DNA from: Spirochaetia bacterium
GTDB taxonomy: Bacteria > Spirochaetota > Spirochaetia > Treponematales > Breznakiellaceae
Assembly: GCA_025997655.1 (NCBI GenBank)
Contig: BNUW01000151.1
Span: 1-5,593, forward strand
Length of the DNA: 5,593 nucleotides
Direction: 5' to 3'
Shown here: positions 5,516 to 5,593 of the stretch, piece after piece
How the letters are laid out: every line of letters begins with the position of its first letter
Position numbering within the stretch: position 1 is the first letter of the stretch
Made by a program: the position numbers and the translations under genes
The notes under the pieces: model-generated
Told to the model about the DNA's origin: nothing
What the model saw: the letters and a program-made list of their open reading frames with translations, nothing else
Database searches by the model: none

Positions 5516-5593
5516 ATGATTAAGGAATTTCTCCCCTACGACGTGGTCCGCAATAACGCCTTGAAACTGGCCCACCGCATCGCACAAGACGGC
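5516..5593 (+). CDS. Probable phosphoribosyltransferase, N-terminal 26 residues only
   Basis: The frame from ATG 5516 runs open to the window end and reads MIKEFLPYDVVRNNALKLAH, then RIAQDG. The pattern 'Y-x-x-V/I...N...KLA-x-x-I...DG' is the usual beginning of purine-type phosphoribosyltransferases, just before the PD-V-I...RGG strand, which would lie beyond the window. Base composition returns toward that of the left-hand genes. The preceding promoter suggests its own transcription unit. Only 26 residues are visible, so the family call is tentative. Confidence 0.45.
   Translation, partial: MIKEFLPYDVVRNNALKLAHRIAQDG

Overview
The window reads as bacterial chromosome with two base compositions. 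My best guess for the host is a Treponema-like spirochaete. This rests on the adjacent nicotinate phosphoribosyltransferase and TGS-containing uridine-kinase-type gene, and on the start of a phosphoribosyltransferase at the right edge. It is an inference and not proven by any marker gene. Sampled 60-base lines have 39/60 G+C in the left part (2701-2760), 24-27/60 in the middle (3241-3300, 4081-4140, 4801-4860), and 32/60 in the right-edge gene (5521-5580).

Left (1-3076): two GC-rich genes lie 5 bp apart on the + strand. The first is nicotinate phosphoribosyltransferase (NAD salvage), whose first codons lie before the window. The second is a 550-residue nucleoside (uridine-type) kinase with N-terminal TGS and threonyl-tRNA-synthetase-like domains. 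They look like one salvage operon.

Middle (3160-5104): an AT-richer, self-contained regulatory module. A consensus-perfect sigma-70 promoter (TTGACA-17-TATAAT) drives a SigI-family sigma factor. It overlaps by 4 bp, through a TTG start, an RsgI-like membrane anti-sigma factor. About 100 bp later comes a small secreted OB-fold protein of the YgiW/YdeI (BOF) stress-tolerance family. The gap before the BOF gene holds an A-tract, an ACCCCCC box and a CGTA box arranged like a sigma-I promoter, inside an inverted repeat. A hairpin followed by CCTTTT closes the module. The simplest reading is that RsgI holds SigI at the membrane, and released SigI transcribes the BOF gene. This would be a compact envelope-stress circuit outside the Firmicutes, where SigI/RsgI is mainly known. 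RsgI has lost the usual Asn-Pro cleavage pair and has no extra sensor domain.

Right (5105-5593): about 400 bp without an intact gene. It contains a 186-bp palindromic element with 16-bp terminal inverted repeats and nested hairpins (MITE-like), an AT-rich palindrome, and a minus-strand remnant of an IS3-type transposase. A GC-richer gene then begins at 5516, probably a phosphoribosyltransferase, with a -10 box placed so that its mRNA may be leaderless. Purine, pyrimidine and NAD salvage genes on both sides suggest that the sigma module and its mobile debris were inserted between resident genes.
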